Assembly: GCA_902768975.1 (NCBI GenBank)
Contig: CACXMZ010000005.1
Location: 298,135-362,134, forward strand
Reading direction: 5' to 3'
Source: an uncultured Coriobacteriaceae bacterium
Lineage (GTDB): Bacteria > Actinomycetota > Coriobacteriia > Coriobacteriales > Eggerthellaceae
DNA length: 64,000 nucleotides
The translations under genes were made by a program, and so were the position numbers. The notes under the pieces are model-generated. The model was not told the DNA's origin, made no database searches, and worked only from the letters and a program-made list of their open reading frames with translations. Shown here piece by piece: positions 49,887 through 58,743 of the stretch. Positions within the stretch are counted from its first letter, which is position 1; every line of letters begins with the position of its first letter.

Positions 49887-52800
49887 CTATTTCGCTTCTT
49901 CTTCCTTGCGGCGGCGGAGTGCAGCCACAGCAAGCAACAGCGAGGAAACCAGTGCCAAGCAGGTTAGGACAGGTACATTGGCGCTGTCGGCCGTCTTGGC
50001 GGTTGTAGCCTTGGCTGCAGCCTTAGCCGTAATAGCCGGGCTCTTGGTAGTATTGCTACCCTTGTTACCGCCCTTGTTGCCACCCTGGCCTGGGTCTGTA
50101 CCTTCACCGCCACCCTGGCCTGGGTCCGTACCTTCGTCGTCGCCTTCACCAGGATCCGTACTCGGGTCTTCGGCCTCGGTGTCTTTATAACCAAGCGCAA
50201 AGGTCGAAAATTCCTTAGTGCTAAAGGCAACGACCTTGTCCTGAGTTTCTGCAAGGAGGCTGATTTGGCCATTGTGTGCCGTAACGAAGTAGAAAGCCCT
50301 CGTAAAGTTTTCAGGAGCGTCCTTGTATTCGTCGGGAACGGCGATAGTCATATCAAGAGCAGAGTTCAATTCATGAATCTGTTCTGCAGGATTGTTGCCA
50401 ACCTTCTTCCAAACCGTAATGTCGAACCAACGGATATCCGTGGCAGACTTGCCAGCAAAATACCCACTCAAAAGCGCACGGTCAACATCGGGCACCGCGC
50501 TTGTAGCAACTTCAGCAAGTTCTACGTAAAGGATAATATTGGCGCCCTCAGCCTTTTTATTCAGGTCTTCCTCACTCAAAAGACCCTTAGCAAAGTCGAT
50601 AGTAAGGTTATCAACGCTGACCGATTCGGTGTTACCAATTATGTCAACAAAGATTTCGATGTTGCCAGCACCGTCCTTGCCTTCTTCGGTGGCAGCATTC
50701 TGCTTATTTTCAAACATGACCCAGCTGGTTTCGAAAGAGCCAGTGTAGTTACCTGCGCCAACAACGGTAAAGAAGTGGGTGCCCGTCTTATCCGACGTAG
50801 TTTCGCCAGACAGGGTGTAGTCTTGCTCTTCCGCCAGAACGGTGCCATCGGTCAAGGTGATAACCGGGCCCTGGCTCGTCCCGTTGTTCTTAATTGTTTC
50901 CTTGTCCAGACTCAGCATAGCTGGCGTAATGGGCTTCTGAGCAATCGTGAATTCCACAGGCTCACTTTCGGCGCCAACGTAGTTTTCTGTACCCTGAACC
51001 GTTGCTTTTACATACCATGTGCCTGCATTTGTAGGAACTACATCCGTATAGGTGCCATCTTCCTTATCGCTATAACTAAATGTTGCTGTATCGCCACCGA
51101 AATTTGCTGTAGCTACAGGGGTCTTAGGAGCATCTCCGTATGTCCACCCTTCGACGCTGACAGTCACTTTATTCAAGCTTGCCTTTACTATCTCAAGCTG
51201 CGCTTTTGTATAGTTGATTAGATAGTTGTTTCCTGCAGAGAGTGTACCCTGATTGATGTCATATTTACCAACATCTTCACCTTCAACACGTGATAGTGCG
51301 TCGGTGTATTCATCTCCCTCAATTAGCTCATCTGCTTTATATGTAAATTCAGGATCATTGCTTCCGAATTCTTTTTCCTTAGCTTCAGCAATAACATTTA
51401 CTACCTTCTGGAGAATCTTGGCTACTGCTGATTTCTGCTGGCCTTCTGTTGCGAGGATGTAGTTATCCTTATCATCTCCTGTTAATACCAAATCACTGAT
51501 GCTTACATTTTTATCAGTTCCGGCATTTACATCATCGAAGGTTCCCTTTGCCTCGACGCCGAGTTTATCTCCCTCTACGATTCCTTCCAGAACAACGTCT
51601 CTATATGTAAGAGTAGCGTCTTTCTTTTTATCATAGGTCTTATCATCCGCCTTGATTCCGCTTACCTTAATCTCCTTGGGAGAAATTGTGAAGCTCTGAG
51701 TCTTGTTCTCAGGAAGCTTGTAGTTGGGATTGCCAAGCGCACTTGCGGTTGCGGTATAGCTTGTTTCACCGCTCTTGATATTGGTGTCCTTCTTGGCGCC
51801 ATCTACGGTAACTGCGCATGTATCATTGTTTACAAGATTTGTTGCCGTTGCTGTAGGCGCCTGATTTTCACCGGTATACGTGAGTGTAGTACTGCCCCAC
51901 TCAAGACCAATCTCTCTCTGAGTGATTGTATAGGTTCCCTTTGCAAAGGTTGCATTGTAGTTGGCATCTACTACTTCCCAAGAAGGTGTGATGTCGTAAG
52001 TGCCTACATTTGTAGTCTTGCTTGCATCTGTTGCAAGAGCAATCTTAAGTGTATCGCCATCAACTACACTGCCTTCTGTTACGCTGTATGTAAGCTCTGT
52101 TATATCTTCTCCATATATGCTTGCCTTGTTTTCGGCAGTGATGGTGACGTCTCTCTTTGTAATGCTTACTGTATTGCTTCCCTTGAAGTCGTTATATCCC
52201 TTCTTGCTAACCTTGAAGTAAACAGTCTTTGCTCCATCAGTAAAGTCTGTATATTCGATTGAAGAGGTAGTATATGGACCTGCTTCTGCTTCCGAATAGG
52301 AAATATTGTAGTCGGAATAATTATCCGGTACGTTTACAGTGATACCGTGAGCAGCACCATCATAAATTCCTGCATAAGCGCTTGAGGTGATACCAACAAA
52401 ATCTGCTCCGATAATCTTTACGGTTGCTGTTCCGGTAGTTTCTTCATAATTATCTGCGGTTACCTTGTATGAAACCTCATATTCACCCGGATCCTGGAAT
52501 TCAGGATTTGCCGCGCTGTATTCCTGGTCCTCCGGTCCTTTGTACGTGATGGTGTATCCGCTTGTAGGCACGGTAACTGTGACTGCGATACGATGATTGC
52601 TTTCATCATATGTGCCGGTGTATCCCGTTGCACTTACTGTCATAGGCAGAGCTCTGATAGTGGCTGTAGCCGTACTCTGCTGACCTTCAGATGCCAGTTC
52701 ATAATTGCCAACATCTGTGCCGCTCAAAGTCAGTCCGCTAATGTTGACAGTTTTATCTTTGCCTGCACTAGCATCTACAAAAGCGCCTGTTGCTATAACT

Positions 52801-55800
52801 GTAAGCACGTCTTCTCCAACGATGCCGGTAAAGGTAGCGCCTGAAGTAATAAGCGTTGCATCTGTGTTTCCGTCGTAATCCTTGTCCTCTGCAGTGATTC
52901 CGCTTACCTTTACAGGGCACTTTGTTATATCAGCTTCTGCTGTGCTCTGATGGCCAGTCTCCGCCAGCTTATAATTGTCTACAGACTCGCCTCCGAGAGT
53001 GAGAGCCCCCAGAGTTACGACCTTATCTGTACCGACGTTTTTATCGTCAAAGCTTCCTGTTGTGCTTACAGTAAGCTTGTCTCCGTCGATCTTGCCGGTG
53101 AAGGTTGCTCCCTCTGTATTAACTGTTGCATCTGTGTTTCCGTCATACATCTTATTTGATGCAGTGATACCGGAAACGGTGACAGCGGCTTTTTCAATAG
53201 TTACATCGTCTATTTTCTCGATGCTGTCCGGATCTCCCTGGTACATGAACCAGACATCGTATGAACCGGCATTGGTTCCTTTAGGAATATCGGTTGACCA
53301 TGCGCCCTCAGCCTCGCCCGTAGTGCTGTACAGCACGGTGTATTCGTCATCCGGCTCGATGGTGAGCAGAGCCTGAGCCTGTCCGTTGTATGTAGGCTTT
53401 GTTGGCTCCGGAACCGGGCTTGAGCCCTTGATCTTATAGCTGGTCTGTATCGTATAGGTCTGCGAGCCTTTGGTCACCACTGCTTTGGCGGTATACTTGC
53501 CTTTGTCTTTAGGAACGCCGCCAAGCTCTGTGTCGCCGCTGTAATACATAATTTCTCCAACGGAGGCACCGGTTGTTTCAATAAATAATTCGCGATTCTT
53601 AAGTACTGCAGGTCTCGCTACAGGATTGGTTTCGTCATAGATGTAAGCTTTTTCCCCGTCCTTTGTATCGATGCTCAATTTAACACGACTATCGTCTGTT
53701 GCACCTTCTTCCCAGTGATAGAGACACTGCGGGTTCTGGCCGGCCGCTGCGCACCAAGCCATGAGGGTATCGCCATCTGTTTTTGTTTTGCCCAGAGCAT
53801 ATGCCCAGTCATGCTCATGGATCATCAGTACGTGGTGGTCCCCCTCGGCTCCACCGGTCTCTATGCCAACGGAGTAACCCTCTTTATCCGAAAAGATGTT
53901 TGCTACATGCTGCGTTCCGTCGGTGGTAATCTGTATCGGACTGTCAGTCGTAGGCAAGCTATTGGTTGTTACCCCTGCAACACCGTTGAAATCTTCCGTT
54001 ACGGTAAAAACTCTGCCGTCTCCAAGATAGATGTTATAATTTTCATTTCCGTCTATTACCGTGTTGCCGGATAAAGTCAAAACTCCGCCGGCGCTGGCCC
54101 CGGAAGGTAAATTATCCAGCAAAACCCCGGATTTGCAATTGGTTATTACCGTATCTTTTATAGTTACTGTGCCGCCATAGGACAGTTTGGCTATCCCTTT
54201 ATCTCCGTTATCCAGATTTTCAAATCTGCAGTTATCCATTAATAATGATCCATTTGTATTATCAAATTTAAATACACTATTTGTGATAGCTGTGCCGGGC
54301 AAATCCACCTCGACGTTTTTCAACTCTACGTTTCCCCTTACAGCAAACAAGGGGTTATTTGGGCCAATTGAGCCGATGTTTTTAACGATAATGTTTTCAA
54401 ACAAAGTATTACTATCCTCGAGTGTATTTAATAACATAACTCCGCTTACGCTGTTTCCGTTCCAGGTAAGATCCTTCACCGTTAGTTTTCCTAAATTGCT
54501 AAGAAAGTTGCCGCTTTTATGCTTTATTTCTGCCGTATCATTCTTTCCTGCAACGATCAATTCGCCGCCGGTATCGACCTTATTAAGGGTCGTATTTATA
54601 GTGCCGTAGAGATTTATGACACACTTTCCTCCCTCCTCTACTAAGAAGTAGGGCGAACCGGAAGAAGCATACATAGTTCCTTGTACATTAATGGTCGATT
54701 CACCACCCATCGCGAGATCCAAACCTTGCTGGTCGGAGGAAGAACTGTCTATATTCAGAACTCCGTTTTTTCCTCTGAAGCGAAACTTGGTGTTGTTGGT
54801 AGTCGTCGTACCATAAAGATTAACGGTGGCATCTTCACCATTTAAATACAAATAATTAATACCGGTTCTAGTGCCATTAAACGTTGCACCATTTTTCAGA
54901 TTAAGAGTGAAGCCCTTATTTTGAATCGTGAGATTCTTGTAAGAGGAAGCCAGATTAAATTTACAACCGGCATTGATCGTAACGGTTACATTGTCACCTG
55001 AAACGGTAAGCTTGTATTGGGTGGTAGTAGTAGTGTCTACGATTAAAGTATCCCCTTCTTGCAGTGCGGGGACGTTCGCTCCTGTCTGAGAAGTATAATA
55101 AGTGACCGCGTCGGTAACTTTAATAACATAGTCGATACCGTCCACGCTGACTGTCAATGCCTCATTGCTCTTGAAAGCTTTTTTTGCAACAACAACAAAT
55201 TCGCCGTCCTGTTGCTCTACGGAGAAAAGATCCGGATTGCTAGATGTAGCTGCTGTTGCTGTTCCGCTGATGCCTACATTCGCCAGAATGTCCTGTAGGG
55301 CAACTTCCGAATCGCCGCGCATTGAATACTGCAAATCGCCATAGGTAAATTCAACTGTGTAGTATGAGAAGCCGCTGGTCTCTGCAGCTACTGTGTCACC
55401 CCTTTCGGTTGTGTCCAAGGATTCGGCAACAAGGCCTGCTTCCTCTTTGATGTGATATACCGATGTCTCAAGATTCTGGTTTGCTATTTCTTCAGCCGTG
55501 AAAAGAACTTCGACCTTCTTGCCTTCTGCCGGCTGGACTTCATTTCCGTCTTTGTCCAAAACCTTAATGTCAAAGGTGTAGGATGCTACCACGTTTGCAT
55601 TTTCATCGCGCTGTTCTTCAACGGCAGCTTCTGCTTTGCTTTCCTCGGTGGCGCTCACCTTTTTCACCGAAAGAGTAGCACCCTTAGGGAATGTGCCTTC
55701 TTCTGCCTTAACGGTAACCCTAACTCCGTCGACGGTTTCGCTGGCGTCAAAGGCCGGCTTTTCATCGTCCTTTGCATCCTTGGATTTTTCGGCTTCCTTG

Positions 55801-56306
55801 GCTTCTTTATTTTCGTCTTCGATAGCAGAAGATGCGGCTTCTTCTTCATTAGCTTCAGGGGCTTCCGCGGCAGGGCCTACGGCTTCTTCAGCGAAGTCGG
55901 AATTGGGGCTTTGCTGCTCCAGTTCTTCTGCAGCAGGTTCTTGGGCATCTTGGGTAGCTTCGCCTTCTTCTGCCCATTCGCTTGGAGCAGCTTCGGCGGC
56001 GGGCTCGGCTTCTGGCGCGGCTTCTTCAGCTGGCGCGGCTTCTGGGGCCGGGGCGGCTTCAGTGGCTGGCGCCTCTTCAGCAGGCGCTGCCGCTTCTGGG
56101 TTTTCCAAAACATCCGTAGCGCGCGCATACTCTGGATTGTAGGCGCACATGCAACCGAGGAACACCGAAAGTGCAAGTATCATCGACATGGTGCTGCTGG
56201 TTACTTTTTTGAGCATTGATTTTGTTTCCCTGCTTAACATTGTTCCCACTTCCCTTTTGAACATCGCTTTCGTTTCCCTGCTGGTTTTTGCTTCCCTGTT
56301 AGCCAT
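49887..56306 (-). CDS. Giant repetitive cell-surface protein (beta-helix plus YDG/MBG-type repeats)
   Basis: About 2139 residues. Signal-peptide-like hydrophobic stretch STMSMILALSVFLGCMCAY after a charged 35-residue N-terminus; then an A/E/P-rich spacer, an ADGVRVTVKAEEGTFPKGA-type segment, a presumed parallel beta-helix (about residues 400-830; NLTIQNKGFTLNLKNGATF and similar), YDG-type repeats (NKMYDGNTDATVNTEGATF, KDYDGNTDATLITSG, KTYDKKKDATL), an MBG-like repeat (VTITAENKASIYGEDI), a Gly/Asp linker (GTDPGQGGGEGTDPGQGG), and a C-terminal helix with RRRKEEEAK. The end looks like a sortase sorting signal but has AKTAD instead of LPXTG. The start is uncertain: ATGs at 56306, 56240 and a GTG at 56315 are possible. 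The central two-thirds is visibly richer in A+T than both ends. Probable adhesin. Confidence 0.85.
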   Translation of the reverse strand: MANREAKTSRETKAMFKREVGTMLSRETKSMLKKVTSSTMSMILALSVFLGCMCAYNPEYARATDVLENPEAAAPAEEAPATEAAPAPEAAPAEEAAPEAEPAAEAAPSEWAEEGEATQDAQEPAAEELEQQSPNSDFAEEAVGPAAEAPEANEEEAASSAIEDENKEAKEAEKSKDAKDDEKPAFDASETVDGVRVTVKAEEGTFPKGATLSVKKVSATEESKAEAAVEEQRDENANVVASYTFDIKVLDKDGNEVQPAEGKKVEVLFTAEEIANQNLETSVYHIKEEAGLVAESLDTTERGDTVAAETSGFSYYTVEFTYGDLQYSMRGDSEVALQDILANVGISGTATAATSSNPDLFSVEQQDGEFVVVAKKAFKSNEALTVSVDGIDYVIKVTDAVTYYTSQTGANVPALQEGDTLIVDTTTTTQYKLTVSGDNVTVTINAGCKFNLASSYKNLTIQNKGFTLNLKNGATFNGTRTGINYLYLNGEDATVNLYGTTTTNNTKFRFRGKNGVLNIDSSSSDQQGLDLAMGGESTINVQGTMYASSGSPYFLVEEGGKCVINLYGTINTTLNKVDTGGELIVAGKNDTAEIKHKSGNFLSNLGKLTVKDLTWNGNSVSGVMLLNTLEDSNTLFENIIVKNIGSIGPNNPLFAVRGNVELKNVEVDLPGTAITNSVFKFDNTNGSLLMDNCRFENLDNGDKGIAKLSYGGTVTIKDTVITNCKSGVLLDNLPSGASAGGVLTLSGNTVIDGNENYNIYLGDGRVFTVTEDFNGVAGVTTNSLPTTDSPIQITTDGTQHVANIFSDKEGYSVGIETGGAEGDHHVLMIHEHDWAYALGKTKTDGDTLMAWCAAAGQNPQCLYHWEEGATDDSRVKLSIDTKDGEKAYIYDETNPVARPAVLKNRELFIETTGASVGEIMYYSGDTELGGVPKDKGKYTAKAVVTKGSQTYTIQTSYKIKGSSPVPEPTKPTYNGQAQALLTIEPDDEYTVLYSTTGEAEGAWSTDIPKGTNAGSYDVWFMYQGDPDSIEKIDDVTIEKAAVTVSGITASNKMYDGNTDATVNTEGATFTGKIDGDKLTVSTTGSFDDKNVGTDKVVTLGALTLGGESVDNYKLAETGHQSTAEADITKCPVKVSGITAEDKDYDGNTDATLITSGATFTGIVGEDVLTVIATGAFVDASAGKDKTVNISGLTLSGTDVGNYELASEGQQSTATATIRALPMTVSATGYTGTYDESNHRIAVTVTVPTSGYTITYKGPEDQEYSAANPEFQDPGEYEVSYKVTADNYEETTGTATVKIIGADFVGITSSAYAGIYDGAAHGITVNVPDNYSDYNISYSEAEAGPYTTSSIEYTDFTDGAKTVYFKVSKKGYNDFKGSNTVSITKRDVTITAENKASIYGEDITELTYSVTEGSVVDGDTLKIALATDASKTTNVGTYDITPSWEVVDANYNATFAKGTYTITQREIGLEWGSTTLTYTGENQAPTATATNLVNNDTCAVTVDGAKKDTNIKSGETSYTATASALGNPNYKLPENKTQSFTISPKEIKVSGIKADDKTYDKKKDATLTYRDVVLEGIVEGDKLGVEAKGTFDDVNAGTDKNVSISDLVLTGDDKDNYILATEGQQKSAVAKILQKVVNVIAEAKEKEFGSNDPEFTYKADELIEGDEYTDALSRVEGEDVGKYDINQGTLSAGNNYLINYTKAQLEIVKASLNKVTVSVEGWTYGDAPKTPVATANFGGDTATFSYSDKEDGTYTDVVPTNAGTWYVKATVQGTENYVGAESEPVEFTIAQKPITPAMLSLDKETIKNNGTSQGPVITLTDGTVLAEEQDYTLSGETTSDKTGTHFFTVVGAGNYTGSFETSWVMFENKQNAATEEGKDGAGNIEIFVDIIGNTESVSVDNLTIDFAKGLLSEEDLNKKAEGANIILYVELAEVATSAVPDVDRALLSGYFAGKSATDIRWFDITVWKKVGNNPAEQIHELNSALDMTIAVPDEYKDAPENFTRAFYFVTAHNGQISLLAETQDKVVAFSTKEFSTFALGYKDTEAEDPSTDPGEGDDEGTDPGQGGGEGTDPGQGGNKGGNKGSNTTKSPAITAKAAAKATTAKTADSANVPVLTCLALVSSLLLAVAALRRRKEEEAK

Positions 56307-56539
56307 GGTTCCCACTTCCCAACTGCTTTCGTTTTCACATCCCTTTTAAACGAACACAGCAAAAGGCAGCCTCACCGCGGTTTGCTCCCGCGCGAAGACA
56401 TGCCAATACACCGCTTCACAGCAGTGCCCGTGTTGTATGTTTGCCTTTCTGATTGCGCGACCATGTCGCTTCGCCTCTACTCTTATACGTTATCTCATGT
56501 GCTACCTGATGCTTATATTTTACTCCCCTGCAAAAGCGA
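56307..56539 (-). other. Leader region of the giant surface-protein gene
   Basis: About 230 nt without a gene. Several short pairings are visible (for example GCGGT/ACCGC near 56380-56415), but no known riboswitch core was recognised and no promoter pair stands out. A TATAAG sequence lies around 56480-56520 on the - strand. Confidence 0.3.
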
Positions 56540-56569
56540 AAAAAAGAGAGTGTTCCAAAGTGGAACACT
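56540..56569 (-). terminator. Terminator-like hairpin between rpmE and the surface-protein gene
   Basis: AGTGTTCC/GGAACACT (56549-56569) is followed on the - strand by CTCTTTTTTT. It lies behind the rpmE terminator, so it may end a short transcript or act as a leader attenuator. Confidence 0.6.
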
Positions 56570-56602
56570 TTTGTTTTCGCAGGCTTTATCCTAAAAGGTA
56601 CA

Positions 56603-56640
56603 GTGTAAAAATGAGACGGAATCCCCCGTCCCCATTTTCC
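56603..56640. repeat. Short interspersed element (copy 2)
   Basis: gtgtaaaaatgagacggaat followed by cccccgtccccattttcc, closely similar to 2617-2650, with a gagac block shared with 44339-44420. Lies between two terminators behind rpmE. Confidence 0.45.
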
Positions 56641-56641
56641 C

Positions 56642-56675
56642 AAAAAAGGAAAGCCCGCCATAGGGCGGGCTTTCC
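56642..56675 (-). terminator. Intrinsic terminator of rpmE
   Basis: A perfect 12-bp stem GGAAAGCCCGCC/GGCGGGCTTTCC (56648-56659 with 56664-56675) followed on the - strand by TTTTTT, 22 nt behind the rpmE stop. Confidence 0.93.
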
Positions 56676-56697
56676 ATGCGCGCTCGGAGAAAGAGGT

Positions 56698-57276
56698 TTA
56701 TTCAGCAGCCTCTTCTTCGGCAGGTGTTTCTTCACTAGCCTCTTCAGCGGGAGCTTCTTCTGCAGCGGGCTCTTCACTTGCCTCTTCTGCAGGAGCTTCA
56801 ACAGCTTCTTCGCTGGCAGCTTCTTCAGCAGCTTCCGTTGCTTCTTCGGCGGCAGCCTCTACGGCTTCTTCTGCAGCGGCTTCAGTAGCTTCTTCGGCAG
56901 GTGCTTCTGCTGCAGCCTTGGCAGCGGCGCGTTCTGCCTTGCGGGCATATTCAGCCGCACGCTTTTCTTTTTCGGCAGCCTTAGCGGCACGCTCTTCAGC
57001 CTTCTTGGCTTCAGCGGCTTCTACTTCAGCAGCACGCTTGGCCTTCTTTTCAGCTTCGCGGGCGGCAACCGTTTCCTTAGCAGAACCGAACTTGTCGGCG
57101 AAACGCTGCAGACGACCACCCGTGTCAATAAACTTCTGCTGGCCCGTAAAGAAGGGATGGCATTCGTTGCAGATATCTACTTTGAGTTCAGGTTTGGTGG
57201 AGCGAGTGGTGAAGGTGTTGCCACAGGTGCAGCGAACCGTACACTCCATATACTCCGGATGCAGTTCTTTTTTCAT
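56698..57276 (-). CDS. rpmE: 50S ribosomal protein L31 with long charged C-terminal tail
   Basis: 192 residues; L31 is normally about 70. The first 70 are a standard zinc-type L31: [19 protein letters not shown], paired cysteines (CTCG and CNEC), and [20 protein letters not shown]. From about residue 75 the chain becomes a K/E/A-rich helix-former ([20 protein letters not shown]), then an almost pure A/E tail to the end. Continuous frame, good aaggag site, own terminator. A CCTTG/CAAGG hairpin lies in the leader. The tail resembles the one on L16 but also contains a basic part. Confidence 0.94.
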   Translation of the reverse strand: MKKELHPEYMECTVRCTCGNTFTTRSTKPELKVDICNECHPFFTGQQKFIDTGGRLQRFADKFGSAKETVAAREAEKKAKRAAEVEAAEAKKAEERAAKAAEKEKRAAEYARKAERAAAKAAAEAPAEEATEAAAEEAVEAAAEEATEAAEEAASEEAVEAPAEEASEEPAAEEAPAEEASEETPAEEEAAE

Positions 57277-57417
57277 GTCTTCAATCTCCTTTGTGCGCCT
57301 TGGTTTCCATACAAGGCAAAAGACGAACTTGCCTATAGTAGCATTTATTGAGCACTTCGCCTACAAATCCACAAATAACAGCGAAGCGGTCGCGAAATAG
57401 AATTATTAGAGTAAAGC

Positions 57418-57597
57418 GAAGTTCGGATAGTTCTATTCGCGATGTCGTGAGTTCAAACTTTGCAATTTTCGCTGTTGCCGAAAATTGCACTTTAAATGTT
57501 GACGAGCGTCAAGCGAGAGCGCATGAAAGAAAAAGCCCTAAAACGGGCTTTTTCTTGAACAGCGGAAGCGGTCGCGGAATAGAACTATCCGAACTTC
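57418..57597 (+). ncRNA. Three-hairpin intergenic element, copy B (candidate structured RNA)
   Basis: Outer stem: GAAGTTCGGATAGTTCTATT-CGCGA (57418-57442) with TCGCGGAATAGAACTATCC and GAACTTC (57572-57597), about 25 bp with one bulge. Closing stem GTTCAA/TTGAAC (57451-57456 with 57555-57560). Hairpins: GCAATTTTCG/CGAAAATTGC (57462-57488), TTGACG/CGTCAA (57499-57512), GAAAAAGCCC/GGGCTTTTTC (57529-57554). Read on +, the last hairpin plus its T-run could be a terminator. A direct repeat of the right-arm sequence (gaagcggtcgcgaaatagaa) occurs at about 57382. The right arm contains the stop codon of the gene at 57597. Confidence 0.6.
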
Positions 57598-58622
57598 TAA
57601 ATGCAGAAACATGGGACCAAGAGGTAACTGGAGTCGCTTGGTGCCTTCCCAGCCGCATGCCCCGCAGCATTCACATAGAACCAGGTGCCGTCGCCCGCAG
57701 TGTCGGCACTGCGCAACCACCATGGGCTTGCCTGGCTCCCGCTATGCATGACAAGTGCGGAATTGTCGGCGCTCGGCGTAACGCCCGCGTCCTTAAACAA
57801 CTGGTATTGGCTCCCCTCTTGCTGCAGGGTGCCCGAAGCTTCCTGGAATTCAGCGTCCACCGAACCCATGACTTCAATGTAGGAAGGCAACCACATAACG
57901 TCGCCCGTTTCAGCAATGCCGTCCACGGCACCTGTGTTGGAAGCCTTCGTGACTTCAACAATCTTGCCCGTTACTTCTTCGGGCATGTTGTTCCATAGTT
58001 CAACGCCCACGTAATAGGTGGCATACGAAGAAGCCCAACCGCCAGCGCTTGTACCGTCTTGATTAATGGCAGCGCTACCAACGCCGTCGGCGAACATGAA
58101 GGTGATACCCGCCTTGCCCGAACCGCCAGAAGCAGTGTCGTGGTTAAAGCCAATAATGCGCACCTTGGCAGAGGTACCGTCATTTAAAGTAAGGCTCTTG
58201 GTGGCGGCAGGATCCAGCTGCCCTTCGGGTGTAACTAAGCGGTACTGCTTGGCCACATACAGAGCATCCGTCGTGGAAGACGCTGCGGCAATCTTGCTAG
58301 AAATTTCTTTGAGTTCTTCCCAGCTGTATTCTTCAAGCGAAGCCTTCGCCGCAGGGTTAGTGGGCTCTTCGATTTCAGAGCTTTCCGCCGCTTCGGAACT
58401 AGACGCACTACTGCTTGAAGTGGCCGCTTCACTCGTTGCGGGAAGGTTTTCTTTATTGCCCGAACCGGTGCATTGCGTGAACACAAGCACGAGGGCCATG
58501 AGTGCCGCAATAACGGCAAGGATAATCAAGGGAATATGGCGGTCGGTTTCAACTCGAGACGATGCATGTTCGGTTGCTTTGTAGGCCGCCTTGCGCGGAG
58601 TAGGCTTGCGTTGAGTAGGCAT
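57597..58622 (-). CDS. Membrane-anchored extracellular protein with a DUF6273-like WWLRS domain
   Basis: 341 residues. A basic N-terminus (TQRKPTPRKAAYKATEHASS) and one hydrophobic helix (HIPLIILAVIAALMALVLVF, about residues 29-48) anchor it, followed by a Ser/Ala/Glu linker. The globular part has WEELKEISSKIAAASS, VRIIGFNHDTASGG, and a C-terminal ASPWWLRSADTAGDGTWFYV with NAAG, the pattern of the domain often called DUF6273 in gut Actinobacteria and Clostridia. Function unknown; such domains occur in surface proteins. It has its own promoter and lies in the metG-rpmE gap. Confidence 0.72.
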   Translation of the reverse strand: MPTQRKPTPRKAAYKATEHASSRVETDRHIPLIILAVIAALMALVLVFTQCTGSGNKENLPATSEAATSSSSASSSEAAESSEIEEPTNPAAKASLEEYSWEELKEISSKIAAASSTTDALYVAKQYRLVTPEGQLDPAATKSLTLNDGTSAKVRIIGFNHDTASGGSGKAGITFMFADGVGSAAINQDGTSAGGWASSYATYYVGVELWNNMPEEVTGKIVEVTKASNTGAVDGIAETGDVMWLPSYIEVMGSVDAEFQEASGTLQQEGSQYQLFKDAGVTPSADNSALVMHSGSQASPWWLRSADTAGDGTWFYVNAAGHAAGKAPSDSSYLLVPCFCI

Positions 58623-58662
58623 GGTTTATCTATCCTTCATTTTGTGCCGTCAAACTGCTTCT

Positions 58663-58691
58663 ATTGTAGCGTTAAAGGAACACATGGGCAA
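58663..58691 (-). promoter_or_regulatory. Sigma-70-type promoter of the DUF6273-like gene
   Basis: TTGCCC (58686-58691) and TACAAT (58663-58668) on the - strand are exactly 17 bases apart, 40 nt before the start codon. Confidence 0.7.
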
Positions 58692-58743
58692 AGCCCTGCA
58701 CGTGGTGTGAAGGTTTTTATAACGGTGAAAAAAATGCGCTTCC

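Noticed and set aside
56307..56539. Cyclic-di-GMP or cobalamin riboswitch in the surface-protein leader
   Set aside because: Some fragments (ggcaaac, gggagcaaacc) look suggestive, but the full consensus order is absent.
56416..56661. An 81-codon frame between rpmE and the surface-protein gene
   Set aside because: It crosses two terminator hairpins and a repeat element and has no ribosome site.
33416..57597. The three-hairpin elements as transposon-derived MITEs with terminal inverted repeats
   Set aside because: The terminal arms differ completely between copies and no target-site duplications were seen, so terminal repeats of a common transposon do not explain them. This cannot be excluded without more copies.
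33416..57597. CRISPR array or integron attC sites
   Set aside because: There are only three dispersed copies, no direct-repeat/spacer pattern and no cas or integrase genes. attC sites have conserved ends and variable centres, the opposite of what is seen.
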